Below, one piece after another: positions 28,557-36,900 of a stretch of DNA of 64,000 nucleotides; the first letter of the stretch is position 1; every line of letters starts with the position of its first letter. The notes beneath the pieces were generated by a model. It did no database searches and was not told where the DNA came from. It saw only the letters and a list, made by a program, of their open reading frames with translations. Where the stretch lies: positions 1 through 64,000 of the forward strand of contig NVQL02000055.1 of NCBI GenBank assembly GCA_002400495.2, read 5' to 3'. Position numbers and translations under genes: made by a program. This stretch comes from Alphaproteobacteria bacterium (GTDB lineage Bacteria > Pseudomonadota > Alphaproteobacteria > Rhizobiales > OSC116).

Positions 28557-29405
28557 CTATTGATTAAAGATATTATCAATAGGAAAATTGAAATTAGCCG
28601 TATGCTCAATGATATTTGGGTGCAATTTCGCCCCCGCCGCCACCATATGTGGCAAGCTAGGCTCGGCTTTGTTATAAACCAACATTTGCCCCAACCCATC
28701 AGTAATCATACCACCGGCTTCATGAATAATAATGTCAGCCGCCGCAATGTCCCATTCGCCCTTAATGGTAAAACTCACCATCGCATCAAATTCGCCGCAA
28801 GCCACCAAAGCCACGCGCATCGCCATACTGTTAACAATTTGATATTGCATATTAGGCCAGATATAATTTGAGCGGGTGGTCATACGATCAAAATGAAATT
28901 TATAAGCCAATATATTGGCCTCATGCACATTGTCTCTATCACTCGGCTGTATTTTAACCCGTTGTTTTTCCTCGTTAATAATGTATGCGCCATGCCCGTG
29001 CTGGGCAAAATATAATATTTGCGCAATCGGGTCATAAATCAAACCCAATATCGGCCGATTGTCTTTCACAATCGCCACCGATACCACCCATTCGGCCAAG
29101 CCTTTAATAAACGCCTTGGTGCCGTCAATCGGGTCAACCACCCAAATATATTCACAATTTTGGCGCTCAAGATTATCAACAGTCTCTTCAGACAACCAGC
29201 CAAATTTGGGCATCAGGGCTTTTAAGCGCGCATCCAAAAAATCATTAACCGCAAGGTCGGCCTCGGTAATCGGCGTGTCATCTGGCTTTTGCCAGTTTTT
29301 AATATTTTTGCCAAAATAGCTCAACCCAATTTGGCCAGCCTCGCGCACAATATCATGTAAATCTGTAAGTTGCACTTGGCTTAAAATGTCAGTCTTCATC
29401 GCCAT
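28557..29405 (-). CDS. cysQ: 3'(2'),5'-bisphosphate nucleotidase / inositol monophosphatase family (CysQ-like)
   Basis: About 282 residues with the Li-sensitive phosphatase motifs: GWLSEETVDN (first metal-binding Glu pair), WVVDPIDGTKAFIKGL (the DPIDGT block) and GEWDIAAADIIIHEAGG (the WDxAA block). By family it removes the 3' phosphate of PAP, a by-product of sulfate assimilation, or acts on inositol phosphates; the CysQ assignment rests on sequence type and gene context. The frame extends to a TTG at 29420 inside ubiA; I take the ATG at 29405, next to the ubiA stop, with the ATG at 29399 as an alternative. In an operon with ubiA. Confidence 0.88.
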   Translation of the reverse strand: MAMKTDILSQVQLTDLHDIVREAGQIGLSYFGKNIKNWQKPDDTPITEADLAVNDFLDARLKALMPKFGWLSEETVDNLERQNCEYIWVVDPIDGTKAFIKGLAEWVVSVAIVKDNRPILGLIYDPIAQILYFAQHGHGAYIINEEKQRVKIQPSDRDNVHEANILAYKFHFDRMTTRSNYIWPNMQYQIVNSMAMRVALVACGEFDAMVSFTIKGEWDIAAADIIIHEAGGMITDGLGQMLVYNKAEPSLPHMVAAGAKLHPNIIEHTANFNFPIDNIFNQ

Positions 29406-29406
29406 A

Positions 29407-30381
29407 TTAAACAACACCAATCGCTAAATAACCGATCAAAAATACCAGCGTCACCGCGCCACCAAACATAATGTTAGATTGAAATAGCTTCAAACATAAG
29501 TCACCATCATCTAAATCCAATTTATATATCTGCCAGATAAGTTGCGCAATAAGCAAAGGCATCAATCCTAAAAACACCAACCCAAACCCCGCCAATAAAC
29601 CGCTTACCGTCAGGCAGGTAACAAACAGCGCATAGAGAATGGTCAGCCACATTTTGGTTTTATTGCCAAATAAAATAGCCGTCGATTTAAGCCCAACCAT
29701 CATGTCATCATCTTTATCCTGATGCGCATATATAGTGTCATAACCAATTGTCCAAAAAAATCCAGCCGCATAAAGTAGCAATCCAGCGTTAGATAAATAA
29801 CCGTTCACCGCGCCAAACCCAACCAATGCCCCCCAGTTAAATGTCAGGCCTAAAAACGCCTGCGGCCAATAAGTAAAACGCTTCATCCATGGGTATATCG
29901 CCACCAAAATCAGCGAAGCCGCGCCGACAAAAATGGTAAACCAGTTAAATTGAATCAGCACCATAAGCCCAGCCAGCAATAAAAAGAATAAGAATTTTTT
30001 GGCTTGGCCTGTTGATATATCGCCTGCGGGCAGGGGGCGACTTTTGGTGCGCTCAACTTGCATGTCATATTTATAATCGACCAAATCATTATAAACACAA
30101 CCCGCGCCGCGCATAATAATCGCGCCCGTAAAACACAGAACAACATATTTCACCTGCGCCCAAAATGTAACGCTATACAGCCCACCATTTATCTCGGCTT
30201 CGGTTAACGCCAAAATCTGCCCCCAAAAACATGGCCATAATAACAGCCAAACGCCCACAGGGCGGTCAAGCCGCATCAATCGCGTATAGGGTCTGCTCTT
30301 GGCAGGCAACCATTTGTCGCTCCAATTTTGCACATGGGCATCGGCCACTTTATCGGTCTTTATTGTATTTTTGGGCTGCAA
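29407..30381 (-). CDS. ubiA: 4-hydroxybenzoate polyprenyltransferase
   Basis: 324 residues, about eight to nine TM helices. The first Asp-rich motif is YNDLVDYKYDMQVERTKSRP (NDxxDxxxD) and the second YDTIYAHQDKDDD. It attaches the polyprenyl chain to 4-hydroxybenzoate in ubiquinone synthesis, in the inner membrane. No ATG is available near the N terminus; the TTG at 30381 lies five bases after a GGAG site (GGAGATGAT-TTG) and is the likely start. It heads the minus-strand operon ubiA-cysQ-DUF4170. Confidence 0.95.
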   Translation of the reverse strand: MQPKNTIKTDKVADAHVQNWSDKWLPAKSRPYTRLMRLDRPVGVWLLLWPCFWGQILALTEAEINGGLYSVTFWAQVKYVVLCFTGAIIMRGAGCVYNDLVDYKYDMQVERTKSRPLPAGDISTGQAKKFLFFLLLAGLMVLIQFNWFTIFVGAASLILVAIYPWMKRFTYWPQAFLGLTFNWGALVGFGAVNGYLSNAGLLLYAAGFFWTIGYDTIYAHQDKDDDMMVGLKSTAILFGNKTKMWLTILYALFVTCLTVSGLLAGFGLVFLGLMPLLIAQLIWQIYKLDLDDGDLCLKLFQSNIMFGGAVTLVFLIGYLAIGVV

Positions 30382-30597
30382 ATCATCTCCAATCGGCCAT
30401 TCTCATCGGCATGCGCGGCATTTGGCAGTGTTATATCAAACAACTTATAGATGGCTGAAGTCTTTTACAACAAAAGAGCGGTAAAATTCGACTTCGGCTG
30501 AGTTTATTAACCTTTTGGTAACCATAATCCTGCAATTTGCCAACAAGTATACAAGCCATTTATCCCCTATGGTATATTTTTACACGGAAGACCTAAT

Positions 30598-31245
30598 ATG
30601 AGCATTTTTGATTCGATCATCGCCCTTGCAACAGGTGCTAAAACCGCCGCAGATGAAATTTCTACATCCGCCCAGGATGTGCAGCAAATTGGCGAAAATG
30701 CCCTAAGCGATACAAATAATTCACGCAATAGCTTGGAGAGCGCCGTCGCTGAAATCTCCAATTTGGTAGACGCCGTCACACAAATTGAAGAGCAGCTAAA
30801 AGGCCTGCAAAAAAGCCTCGATAATGTCGGCAAAGTGGCCTCTACCATTGATGACATCGCCAAACAAACCAATCTTTTGGCACTAAATGCCACCATCGAA
30901 GCGGCGCGTGCTGGCGAAGCTGGTAAAGGTTTTGCGGTTGTTGCCAGCGAAGTGAAAGCCCTAGCCAACCAAACATCAGCCGCCACAGGCGAGATTGAAA
31001 AAACCTTAACCCAATTGTCAGATCAAACCAAAGTGTTGATCGAACATGGCTCATCTACGGTCAAAACTGCTCACGCCGTGCAACAAAGCACCGACACCAT
31101 CGGCAATGTGATTGATAGTGTGCAAGATGCCATTAACAATATGGGCTCATCAATAGAAAATATCGTGGCCAAAGTCAGCGATGTTGATAAGGGTGTGGTA
31201 GCTATTTTAGACCAAAGCAAACAAAACGAGTCAGTCGCGGCCTAA
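30598..31245 (+). CDS. Soluble MCP-like signalling protein without a sensor domain
   Basis: 215 residues, all helical, with only the cytoplasmic signalling hairpin of methyl-accepting chemotaxis proteins. The tip reads [20 protein letters not shown] followed by [20 protein letters not shown], fully typical. There is no TM helix, HAMP or recognisable ligand-binding domain; about 80 residues of coiled coil come before the tip and about 95 after. It could be a soluble receptor, a dominant partner in receptor arrays, or a regulator of non-chemotaxis output. It lies between ubiA (divergent) and rsmE, a position that in rhizobia is often a different small gene. ATG preceded by CGGAAGACCTAAT; strong terminator directly after. 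Confidence 0.85.
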   Translation: MSIFDSIIALATGAKTAADEISTSAQDVQQIGENALSDTNNSRNSLESAVAEISNLVDAVTQIEEQLKGLQKSLDNVGKVASTIDDIAKQTNLLALNATIEAARAGEAGKGFAVVASEVKALANQTSAATGEIEKTLTQLSDQTKVLIEHGSSTVKTAHAVQQSTDTIGNVIDSVQDAINNMGSSIENIVAKVSDVDKGVVAILDQSKQNESVAA

Positions 31246-31275
31246 TTTTACAAAACATCAAATTCCCAACAAAAA

Positions 31276-31302
31276 GGAAAGCTTAGGCTTTCCTTTTTTT
31301 TT
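31276..31302 (+). terminator. Rho-independent terminator after MCP-like gene
   Basis: GGAAAGC-TTAG-GCTTTCC, a perfect 7-bp stem with four-base loop, then nine T. Ends 21 bp before the rsmE start, so rsmE needs its own promoter or read-through. Confidence 0.93.
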
Positions 31303-31323
31303 AATTTACGGCATAAATTATCA

Positions 31324-32073
31324 ATGAGCACAAGAACCCCAAAACAGAATCATAAATTACCACGGCTTTATGTCACCCAAGCGATTGAAGCACAAGTTTT
31401 GCTGCCACTCGATCAAGACCAATGGCATTATGTCCGCAATGTCATGCGTTTACTTGATGGCGATGATATGATGATTTTTAACGGCCAACATGGCGAATGG
31501 CGCGCCAGTTTGGTTTATGAAACCAAAAAACGCATCTGCCTAAAACCCATGCTGCAAACCAAGGAGCAACCCGACCAGCCCGAGCTATTATACGCGTTTG
31601 CCCCGCTTAAAAAAGGGCGGTTGGATTATATGATCCAAAAAGCCACCGAGTTGGGGGCAAGTTTCCTGCAACCAGTGCTAACCGATTATACCGACAATCA
31701 CAAAATTAACTTACAAAAGCTAGCTGCCAATGCCGTCGAGGCTGCCGAACAATGCACCATGCTCAGCGTGCCGCAAGTGGCTGCGCCGCTTAGATTCGAT
31801 AATTTTTTGGCGCAATTTTCTGAAACTCATCAAATTATATTTTGTGATGAAGCAGCACCCACTGCCTCTCCCATCAGCTTAATTGCTGCATTAGAAGGCC
31901 AAAAAATTTGCGTGCTGGTCGGGCCAGAAGGCGGGTTTAGTGATGATGAACGCCAAGCATTACTAGCCTTAGAACAAGTCACAACCATTTCGCTCGGCCC
32001 CCGCATTATGCGCGCCGATACAGCCGCCATTGCCGCCTTAACCTTGGTACAAGCCACAATTGGCGATTGGTGA
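31324..32073 (+). CDS. rsmE: 16S rRNA (uracil(1498)-N(3))-methyltransferase
   Basis: 249 residues with the SPOUT-fold RsmE blocks: HYVRNVMRLLDGDDMMIFNG near the N terminus, then LLYAFAPLKKGRLDYMIQKA with TELG, CVLVGPEGGFSDDERQAL and LGPRIMRADTAAIAAL near the C terminus (SAM-binding knot). It methylates U1498 of 16S rRNA. Order rsmE-gshA is conserved in Rhizobiales. The stop is 92 bp before gshA. Confidence 0.95.
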   Translation: MSTRTPKQNHKLPRLYVTQAIEAQVLLPLDQDQWHYVRNVMRLLDGDDMMIFNGQHGEWRASLVYETKKRICLKPMLQTKEQPDQPELLYAFAPLKKGRLDYMIQKATELGASFLQPVLTDYTDNHKINLQKLAANAVEAAEQCTMLSVPQVAAPLRFDNFLAQFSETHQIIFCDEAAPTASPISLIAALEGQKICVLVGPEGGFSDDERQALLALEQVTTISLGPRIMRADTAAIAALTLVQATIGDW

Positions 32074-32165
32074 TTTCACCTAAAATTCTTGTGAAAAATC
32101 GATCAAAATAATTTGATAATTTTCAGCATTTAGGGGCTTAACATCTACCCATTATAGCTTATATA

Positions 32166-33578
32166 ATGAATGACAAAAATAATAAGGCTCCAAAACCAAT
32201 GGCAAATTTCTCACCGCTCATCGAAAATAAGCAAGATCTTATCAACGGCCTGTCCAAAGGCTGCAAGCCGAAAGAAAAATGGCGCATCGGCACCGAGCAC
32301 GAAAAATTTGGCTATTGTTTCGATAAATTAAACCCACTGCCATATGACGGCAGATGTGGCATTAAGCAGCTTATGGAAGGCCTGCGCGATGATTTTGATT
32401 GGCAGCCCATGGTTGAAGATGGGGTATTGATCGGCCTTAAAGCCCCAAGATTAGACAATAGCACCGATGTATTAGGCTCAATCACCCTAGAACCGGGCGG
32501 CCAGTTTGAGCTTTCGGGCGCCCCATTAAGCACCATTCACGAAACATGCCGCGAGGTTCACGCCCATCTACGCCAAATTCGCGCGGTCAGTGATGAACAA
32601 TGTCTAGGCTTTATCGGCCTTGGTTTCGCCCCGACATGGAAATTAGAAGACGTGCCGATTATGCCCAAAGGCCGCTATAAAATCATGCGCGCATATATGC
32701 AAAAGGTCGGCTCTTTAGGCCGCGAAATGATGTTCCGCTCAGCCACAGTACAGGTGAATTTAGATTTCGCATCAGAAGCCGACATGCTTAAAAAACTACG
32801 TGTCAGTTTGGCTCTACAACCAATCGCCACCGCCATTTTCGCCAATTCTCCCTTCACCGACGGCAAGCCAAATGGCTTTTTAAGCTACCGCTCCGAAGTG
32901 TGGAAGGATACCGACAATAGCCGCACAGGCATGTTACCCTTCATGTTCGATCAGGGTGCAGGCTTTGAAAGCTATGTCGATCACGCTTTAAATGTCCCCA
33001 TGTATTTTGTCTATCGCGATGGCAAATATATCAACGCCACCGGCGAAAGCTTCAAAGATTTCCTCGACGGCAAACTCAAATGCCTCCCCGGTGAAAAACC
33101 CACATTAGATGATTGGGAAAGCCACCTAACCACATTATTCCCCGAAGTGCGGATGAAACAATTCCTAGAAATGCGCGGCGCCGATGCAGGCAGCTGGCAA
33201 AATCTATGCGCTCTACCAGCCCTATGGGTAGGCTTACTATATGATGACACAGCACTAGATGCCGCCTACGATCTGATCAAAGACTGGAGCAAAGAAGAAA
33301 TGCTAGAGTTGCGCAACGCTGTCCCCAAAACTGCACTCAAAACCCCATTCAGAAACGGCACAGCCCAAGACATCGCCAAACAAATGATCAAAATCTCCCA
33401 CCAAGGCCTAACCGCCCGCAACCTAAAAGACAGCAACGGCGACAACGAAGCCCAATTCATCGAAAACATTGCCGAAATCGCCGAGACAGGCCGCACCAAC
33501 GCCGATATTCTACTAGAAAAATACCACGGCGAATGGGCAGGCGACATCACAAGAATTTTCAAAGAATACTCTTATTAG
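32166..33578 (+). CDS. gshA: Glutamate--cysteine ligase (plant/alphaproteobacterial type)
   Basis: 470 residues. It has the class-3 GCL features: WRIGTEHEKFGYCFDKLNPL near the N terminus, SITLEPGGQFELSGAPL, GLGFAPTWKLEDVPIMPKGR and KIMRAYMQKVGSLGREMMFR followed by TVQVNLDF. This enzyme family makes gamma-glutamylcysteine from Glu and Cys, the first step of glutathione synthesis. It is distinct from the enterobacterial GshA and common to alphaproteobacteria and plants. The start at 32166 (ATG) could alternatively be the Met 12 codons in. Repeat R5 follows the stop by three bases. Confidence 0.95.
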   Translation: MNDKNNKAPKPMANFSPLIENKQDLINGLSKGCKPKEKWRIGTEHEKFGYCFDKLNPLPYDGRCGIKQLMEGLRDDFDWQPMVEDGVLIGLKAPRLDNSTDVLGSITLEPGGQFELSGAPLSTIHETCREVHAHLRQIRAVSDEQCLGFIGLGFAPTWKLEDVPIMPKGRYKIMRAYMQKVGSLGREMMFRSATVQVNLDFASEADMLKKLRVSLALQPIATAIFANSPFTDGKPNGFLSYRSEVWKDTDNSRTGMLPFMFDQGAGFESYVDHALNVPMYFVYRDGKYINATGESFKDFLDGKLKCLPGEKPTLDDWESHLTTLFPEVRMKQFLEMRGADAGSWQNLCALPALWVGLLYDDTALDAAYDLIKDWSKEEMLELRNAVPKTALKTPFRNGTAQDIAKQMIKISHQGLTARNLKDSNGDNEAQFIENIAEIAETGRTNADILLEKYHGEWAGDITRIFKEYSY

Positions 33579-33581
33579 CTT

Positions 33582-33829
33582 GCACTGCGTGCGTTCGCTC
33601 CGCTCTCTAGCCACGCCTAACGGCGACGCGCAGTCGCGCTTGCCTCAGCCTAAAGGCTTCGGACCCTTTTCCCAAGCAATGCACAATGAGTAACAATTTG
33701 GCACTTATATTCGGAGTTTCATCAAACTCCAGCTCACTAAACTTAATGACGTCAATTGGGGTGCCGAATTTGCCTCCGACCAGCGGCTGAGTGGCTTAGC
33801 TAGAGAACGGAGCGAACGCACGCAGTGCC
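33582..33829 (+). repeat. Structured intergenic repeat element, complete (copy R5)
   Basis: Starts with GCACTGCGTGCGTTCGCTCC (33582), then the CGCC-TAAC-GGCG hairpin, GCGC-AGTC-GCGC (33628-33639), AGCC-TAAA-GGCT (33647-33658) and GGAGTTT-CATC-AAACTCC (33713-33730). It ends with the right arm from about GCTAGAGAACGG to GTGCC (33829). Length 248 bp. To the right lies GCAAACTTCCAGAGC (33839-33853), the same motif that flanks R4. The copy begins three bases after gshA stops. Confidence 0.9.
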
Positions 33830-33878
33830 AAATATAATGCAAACTTCCAGAGCATTAACAAGGATACCACCGAAACTC

Positions 33879-33994
33879 AGAATATCGGCATATTCTAGCT
33901 AACTTAGCTTAATGCAGTCAATTGGGGTGCCGAATTCGCATCCAACCAGCGGCTGAGTGGCTTAGCTAGAGAGCGGAGCGAACGCACGCAGTGC
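33879..33994 (+). repeat. Partial intergenic repeat element (copy R5b)
   Basis: The right half only: the H4-position hairpin reads AGAATAT-CGGC-ATATTCT (33879-33896) instead of GGAGTTT/AAACTCC, and is followed by the conserved AGCTAACTTAGCTTAATG, then CAGCGGCTGAGTGGCTTAG and the terminal arm ending GTGC at 33994. It is upstream of the SPFH gene. Together with R6 at 35256 it brackets the SPFH/RHH pair. Confidence 0.85.
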
Positions 33995-34046
33995 TAAACA
34001 TAAACCAACAGCCCGCAATCCCATAAATTAATTTTCATCAATTCTC

Positions 34047-34090
34047 TTGTAATTTACCAATTCTACCTTATATTAATATCATAATGATAT
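34047..34090 (+). promoter_or_regulatory. Promoter and candidate operator of the SPFH/RHH pair
   Basis: TTGTAA (34047-34052), 16 bases, TATATT (34069-34074) form a plausible promoter. A perfect 15-bp palindrome, ATATCAT-A-ATGATAT (34076-34090), lies where transcription would start. The downstream gene pair encodes a ribbon-helix-helix protein, whose family usually binds such palindromes, so autoregulation is inferred. The first gene starts 32 bp further on. Confidence 0.55.
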
Positions 34091-34121
34091 CATTTTACAT
34101 CAATTACAATAAAGGTGAAAC

Positions 34122-35018
34122 ATGACAAACCAAGACATTAAACAACAATCTATACACAAAGAAAAAACCGCCAACACCATAAGTGGCTTCATAATTTTAG
34201 CCATTATGGGCAGCTTAATCCTCGCCATTGGCTTCACATTCTACGCCGATGCCATCCAAAGCAAACAACCGCCAATACTCAGCATAATGCTAATCCTCCC
34301 GCTGATATTCATGGGCGTTGGCCTCTTCATCATCAAACCCAATACAGCCAAAGCACTCATGCTATTTGGCAGCTATGCGGGTACAGTCAAGCAAACAGGC
34401 TTCCATTGGGCCAACCCCTTCTATTTCGAAAAACACTTTATTTCCTTACGCGTTCGTAATTTCAACAGCGACACACTCAAGGTAAACGACCAAACTGGCA
34501 ACCCAATTGAAATCGGCGCCGTAGTGGTATGGAAAGTCGTCAATACCTCAGAAGCCCTATTCGAGGTTGATAATTACGAAGATTATGTCACCATTCAAAC
34601 CGAAGCCGCATTGCGCGATTTAGCAGTGGCTTACCCATATGAACAACATGAAGGCGACGAAATTGCCTTGCGTAGCCACAGTGCCGAAATCGCCGAAAAG
34701 CTCAAAATCGAACTACAAAACAGGCTCGCCATGGCAGGCGTAGAAGTGGTCGAAGCCCGCATCAGCCACTTAGCTTATGCACCAGAGATTGCCTCAGCCA
34801 TGCTACAACGCCAACAAGCCTCAGCCATCTTAGCCGCACGTAAATTAATCGTCACAGGCGCCGTGTCTATTGTCGATGAAGCCTTGAAGCAATTGAGCGA
34901 AAATAACATAGTCGAACTTGATGAAGAACGCAAAGCCGCTATGGTGAGTAATTTATTGGTGGTATTATGCAGTGAAAATAACGCCCAACCCGTGGTCAAT
35001 GCTGGTTCATTATATTAG
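34122..35018 (+). CDS. SPFH/band-7 domain membrane protein
   Basis: 298 residues with two N-terminal TM segments (about 22-42 and 52-70), then a band-7/SPFH domain. Seen blocks are [20 protein letters not shown] with [24 protein letters not shown], and [20 protein letters not shown]. The C-terminal coiled region carries [20 protein letters not shown], typical of flotillin-like proteins, and ends [15 protein letters not shown]. The protein probably forms membrane-bound oligomers organising the inner membrane; the specific role is unknown. It is coupled to the RHH gene 9 bp downstream, a pairing also found in other bacteria. It has a good ribosome site (AAAGGTGAAAC). Confidence 0.9.
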   Translation: MTNQDIKQQSIHKEKTANTISGFIILAIMGSLILAIGFTFYADAIQSKQPPILSIMLILPLIFMGVGLFIIKPNTAKALMLFGSYAGTVKQTGFHWANPFYFEKHFISLRVRNFNSDTLKVNDQTGNPIEIGAVVVWKVVNTSEALFEVDNYEDYVTIQTEAALRDLAVAYPYEQHEGDEIALRSHSAEIAEKLKIELQNRLAMAGVEVVEARISHLAYAPEIASAMLQRQQASAILAARKLIVTGAVSIVDEALKQLSENNIVELDEERKAAMVSNLLVVLCSENNAQPVVNAGSLY

Positions 35019-35027
35019 AGGCCAAAT

Positions 35028-35231
35028 ATGAGCAAACGCAAGGCCTTCGCCCTACGCATAAATGAAGATATACTAAACGCCACCCACCGATGGGCGGATG
35101 ACGATTTGCGCAGCCTAAATGCGCAGATCGAATATATCCTACGCGATGCCTTGGTGAAAAGCGGACGCGTGAAGCTGACTCAAAAAGTGGTAACAGAGGT
35201 TGAGGAGATTTCTTCCCAGCGTAAAGATTAG
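35028..35231 (+). CDS. Ribbon-helix-helix (Arc-like) small protein, SPFH partner
   Basis: 67 residues: MSKRKAFALRINEDILNATH, then WADDDLRSLNAQIEYILRDAL, which is the strand-helix-helix pattern of Arc/MetJ-type DNA-binding proteins. The segment RSLNAQIEYILR resembles RHH antitoxins and Arc, but no toxin gene is next to it; its neighbour is the SPFH gene 9 bp upstream. A role as repressor of that pair, acting at the 34076 palindrome, is a reasonable inference. Weak ribosome site GAGGCCAAAT. Repeat R6 follows. Confidence 0.85.
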   Translation: MSKRKAFALRINEDILNATHRWADDDLRSLNAQIEYILRDALVKSGRVKLTQKVVTEVEEISSQRKD

Positions 35232-35255
35232 TATTTTATGCTGCTGTTTTTGTTC

Positions 35256-35506
35256 GGCACTGCGTGCGTTCGCTCCGCTCTCTAGCTACGCCTAACGGCG
35301 ACGCGCGGTCGCGCTTGCCTCAGCCTATACGGCTTCGGACTCTTTTCCCAAGCAAAGCACAATGAGTAACAATTTGGCACCTATATTCAGAGCTTCGCCA
35401 AATTCGAGCTAACTTAGCTTAATGAGCTGGCCTTGGGTGGTGAATTTGCCTCCGACCAGCGGCTGAGTGACTTAGGCTAGAGAGCGGAGCGAACGCACTC
35501 AGTGCC
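35256..35506 (+). repeat. Structured intergenic repeat element, complete (copy R6)
   Basis: 251 bp from GGCACTGCGTGCG (35256) to the right arm ending GTGCC (35506). Hairpins: CGCC-TAAC-GGCG, GCGC-GGTC-GCGC (35303-35314), AGCC-TATAC-GGCT (35322-35334), and a weakened H4 near AGAGCTTCGCCAAATTC. It fills most of the gap between the RHH gene and the convergent LysR gene. Confidence 0.9.
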
Positions 35507-35510
35507 AAGC

Positions 35511-35547
35511 AAAAAAACCTGAATAAATAGCGAAGCTATTTATTCAG
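35511..35547 (-). terminator. Terminator of the LysR gene, overlapping its stop codon
   Basis: CTGAATAAATAGC-GAA-GCTATTTATTCAG, a perfect 13-bp stem (35519-35547), followed on the minus strand by a run of seven T (35511-35517). The LysR stop codon at 35540-35542 is within the stem. Confidence 0.88.
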
Positions 35548-36436
35548 CAGCTTCCGAGAAATTCCGCAACCCATTCGTCCCCAAAGTCGCCAAACTATCA
35601 CAAATATGCTGGCTCAATATTTCCGCAGCAGATGACAATGGCGTCATCGGTTTCAGCAGCAAAATATCGCTAGTGCCCAATTCAGCAAACCCTTCATCAG
35701 GCCCCAATGTCCGCATGCCAGGCCGCAAACCACTTTCAGCAATGGCCGTAACCGCCAACCCAGCAATCACCGTCGAGGCAATCACCGCATGGTTACGCGC
35801 CTGATAAGCCACCCGATAAGGCCGGCCCATTTGTTTCAGAGTTCTAATCGCTTGGTTGCTCCAACAGCAATCTTCACCGCAGGTTGCCAATGGCAATATA
35901 TCTTGCAATTGCGCGCTATGGGTCGAGCTTGTCGCCCACACCAAACGCTCACGTTTTAACAATTCGCCATTTTCTCTAAACAGCGCACCTGTGCCAACTG
36001 CCAAATCCAAATCGCCTTTTTGCAATTGTTTGGCCACATATTCACTATCATCACACACAATCGCCACTTCCACATTCGGGTTGGAATATGAAAACCGCGC
36101 CAAAATTTCAGGCAGATAACGTTCGGCATAATCATCCCCAATGCCCAACCGCACAAGGCCAGATATTTCAGGCTGAGTGATGGTCAACAAAGCTTCATTA
36201 TTCAACCTGATGATGCGTCGCGCAAAATTAAGCAATATATCGCCGTCGCGTGTCAGGCGGTTAATGCGGCCTTCTTTATAAAATAATTTTTTGCCAATGG
36301 TTTCTTCTAAACGTTTCATTTGCATAGAAACCGCACTCTGAGTTTTAAAAACTTCGCGTGAAGCTGCCGTAAAACTGCCAGATTCAGCAATCGCTAAAAA
36401 TGTGGCCAGATTATCCATGTCTAAAATTTGTGCCAT
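35540..36436 (-). CDS. LysR-family regulator, LrhA-like
   Basis: 298 residues. The N-terminal winged helix is typical: FLAIAESGSFTAASREVF, then KTQSAVSMQMKRLEETIGKK. It resembles the LrhA/HexA/PecT group of E. coli and plant pathogens in this segment and in NFARRIIRLNNEALLTI. The C-terminal effector domain carries a Cys trio in CGEDCCWSN, which could make it redox-sensitive (inference). It is divergent from a small-protein locus at 36669-37167 whose promoter it may control; in Brucella, VtlR-type LysR regulators activate small DUF1127 proteins, a possible parallel only. ATG at 36436 preceded by AAGGGGTATCGAC. Confidence 0.88.
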   Translation of the reverse strand: MAQILDMDNLATFLAIAESGSFTAASREVFKTQSAVSMQMKRLEETIGKKLFYKEGRINRLTRDGDILLNFARRIIRLNNEALLTITQPEISGLVRLGIGDDYAERYLPEILARFSYSNPNVEVAIVCDDSEYVAKQLQKGDLDLAVGTGALFRENGELLKRERLVWATSSTHSAQLQDILPLATCGEDCCWSNQAIRTLKQMGRPYRVAYQARNHAVIASTVIAGLAVTAIAESGLRPGMRTLGPDEGFAELGTSDILLLKPMTPLSSAAEILSQHICDSLATLGTNGLRNFSEAAE

Positions 36437-36589
36437 GTCGATACCCCTTTACAAAACATCAATATTATTGGACTAACCACAACTTGCATTCATTTCACGA
36501 AACAGTCAATCATCTGGCAGTGAATTAAATTTATTTGAGTGGATAAAGTAAACATCAAAATAATTGAAGCAACGATAAGAAATTTTGAC

Positions 36590-36642
36590 TTGTAACAACT
36601 GTAAATGCCATTTATACAGACCTCACACAAGTCAATCTTGTG
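36590..36642 (+). promoter_or_regulatory. Candidate promoter and 5' UTR hairpin upstream of small ORFs
   Basis: TTGTAA (36590-36595), 17 bases, TATACA (36613-36618). A hairpin CACAAG-TCAAT-CTTGTG follows at 36626-36642, just past the expected transcription start and before a strong ribosome site. 36437-36589 shows AT-rich sequence expected to hold LysR sites, but no half-site was confidently assigned. Confidence 0.55.
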
Positions 36643-36668
36643 CCATTTAACAATCAAGGAGGATTTAC

Positions 36669-36755
36669 ATGACAAATTTTTATTTTAAAACCTCTAGGGT
36701 TGCTTTCCGAGCGTTAAAGCCACGCTTGGCATATGGTCGAACGCTGACCTCCTGA
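36669..36755 (+). CDS. Possible 28-residue small ORF with a strong Shine-Dalgarno
   Basis: The ATG at 36669 is preceded by CAAGGAGGATTTAC, one of the best ribosome sites in the window. The frame encodes 28 residues beginning MTNFYFKTSRVAFRAL, with a basic, Arg/Lys-rich composition, and ends at TGA 36753-36755. A 15-bp palindrome GTCTAAATTTTAGAC (36760-36774) follows directly. It could be a small protein or a leader peptide for the gene at 36901. No family is recognised and translation is not proven. Confidence 0.5.
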   Translation: MTNFYFKTSRVAFRALKPRLAYGRTLTS

Positions 36756-36900
36756 CTCCGTCTAAATTTTAGACCGTCACATTCAACGTTTGACATCCCT
36801 TAATCTCTGAAAACCAAAATTTTCAAAAACCTTTTGCGCCTGAATCTATTTAAATTCTGCGCATCATCACTGGCGTTTTCGCGTCAAGAAAGGAGTGTCT

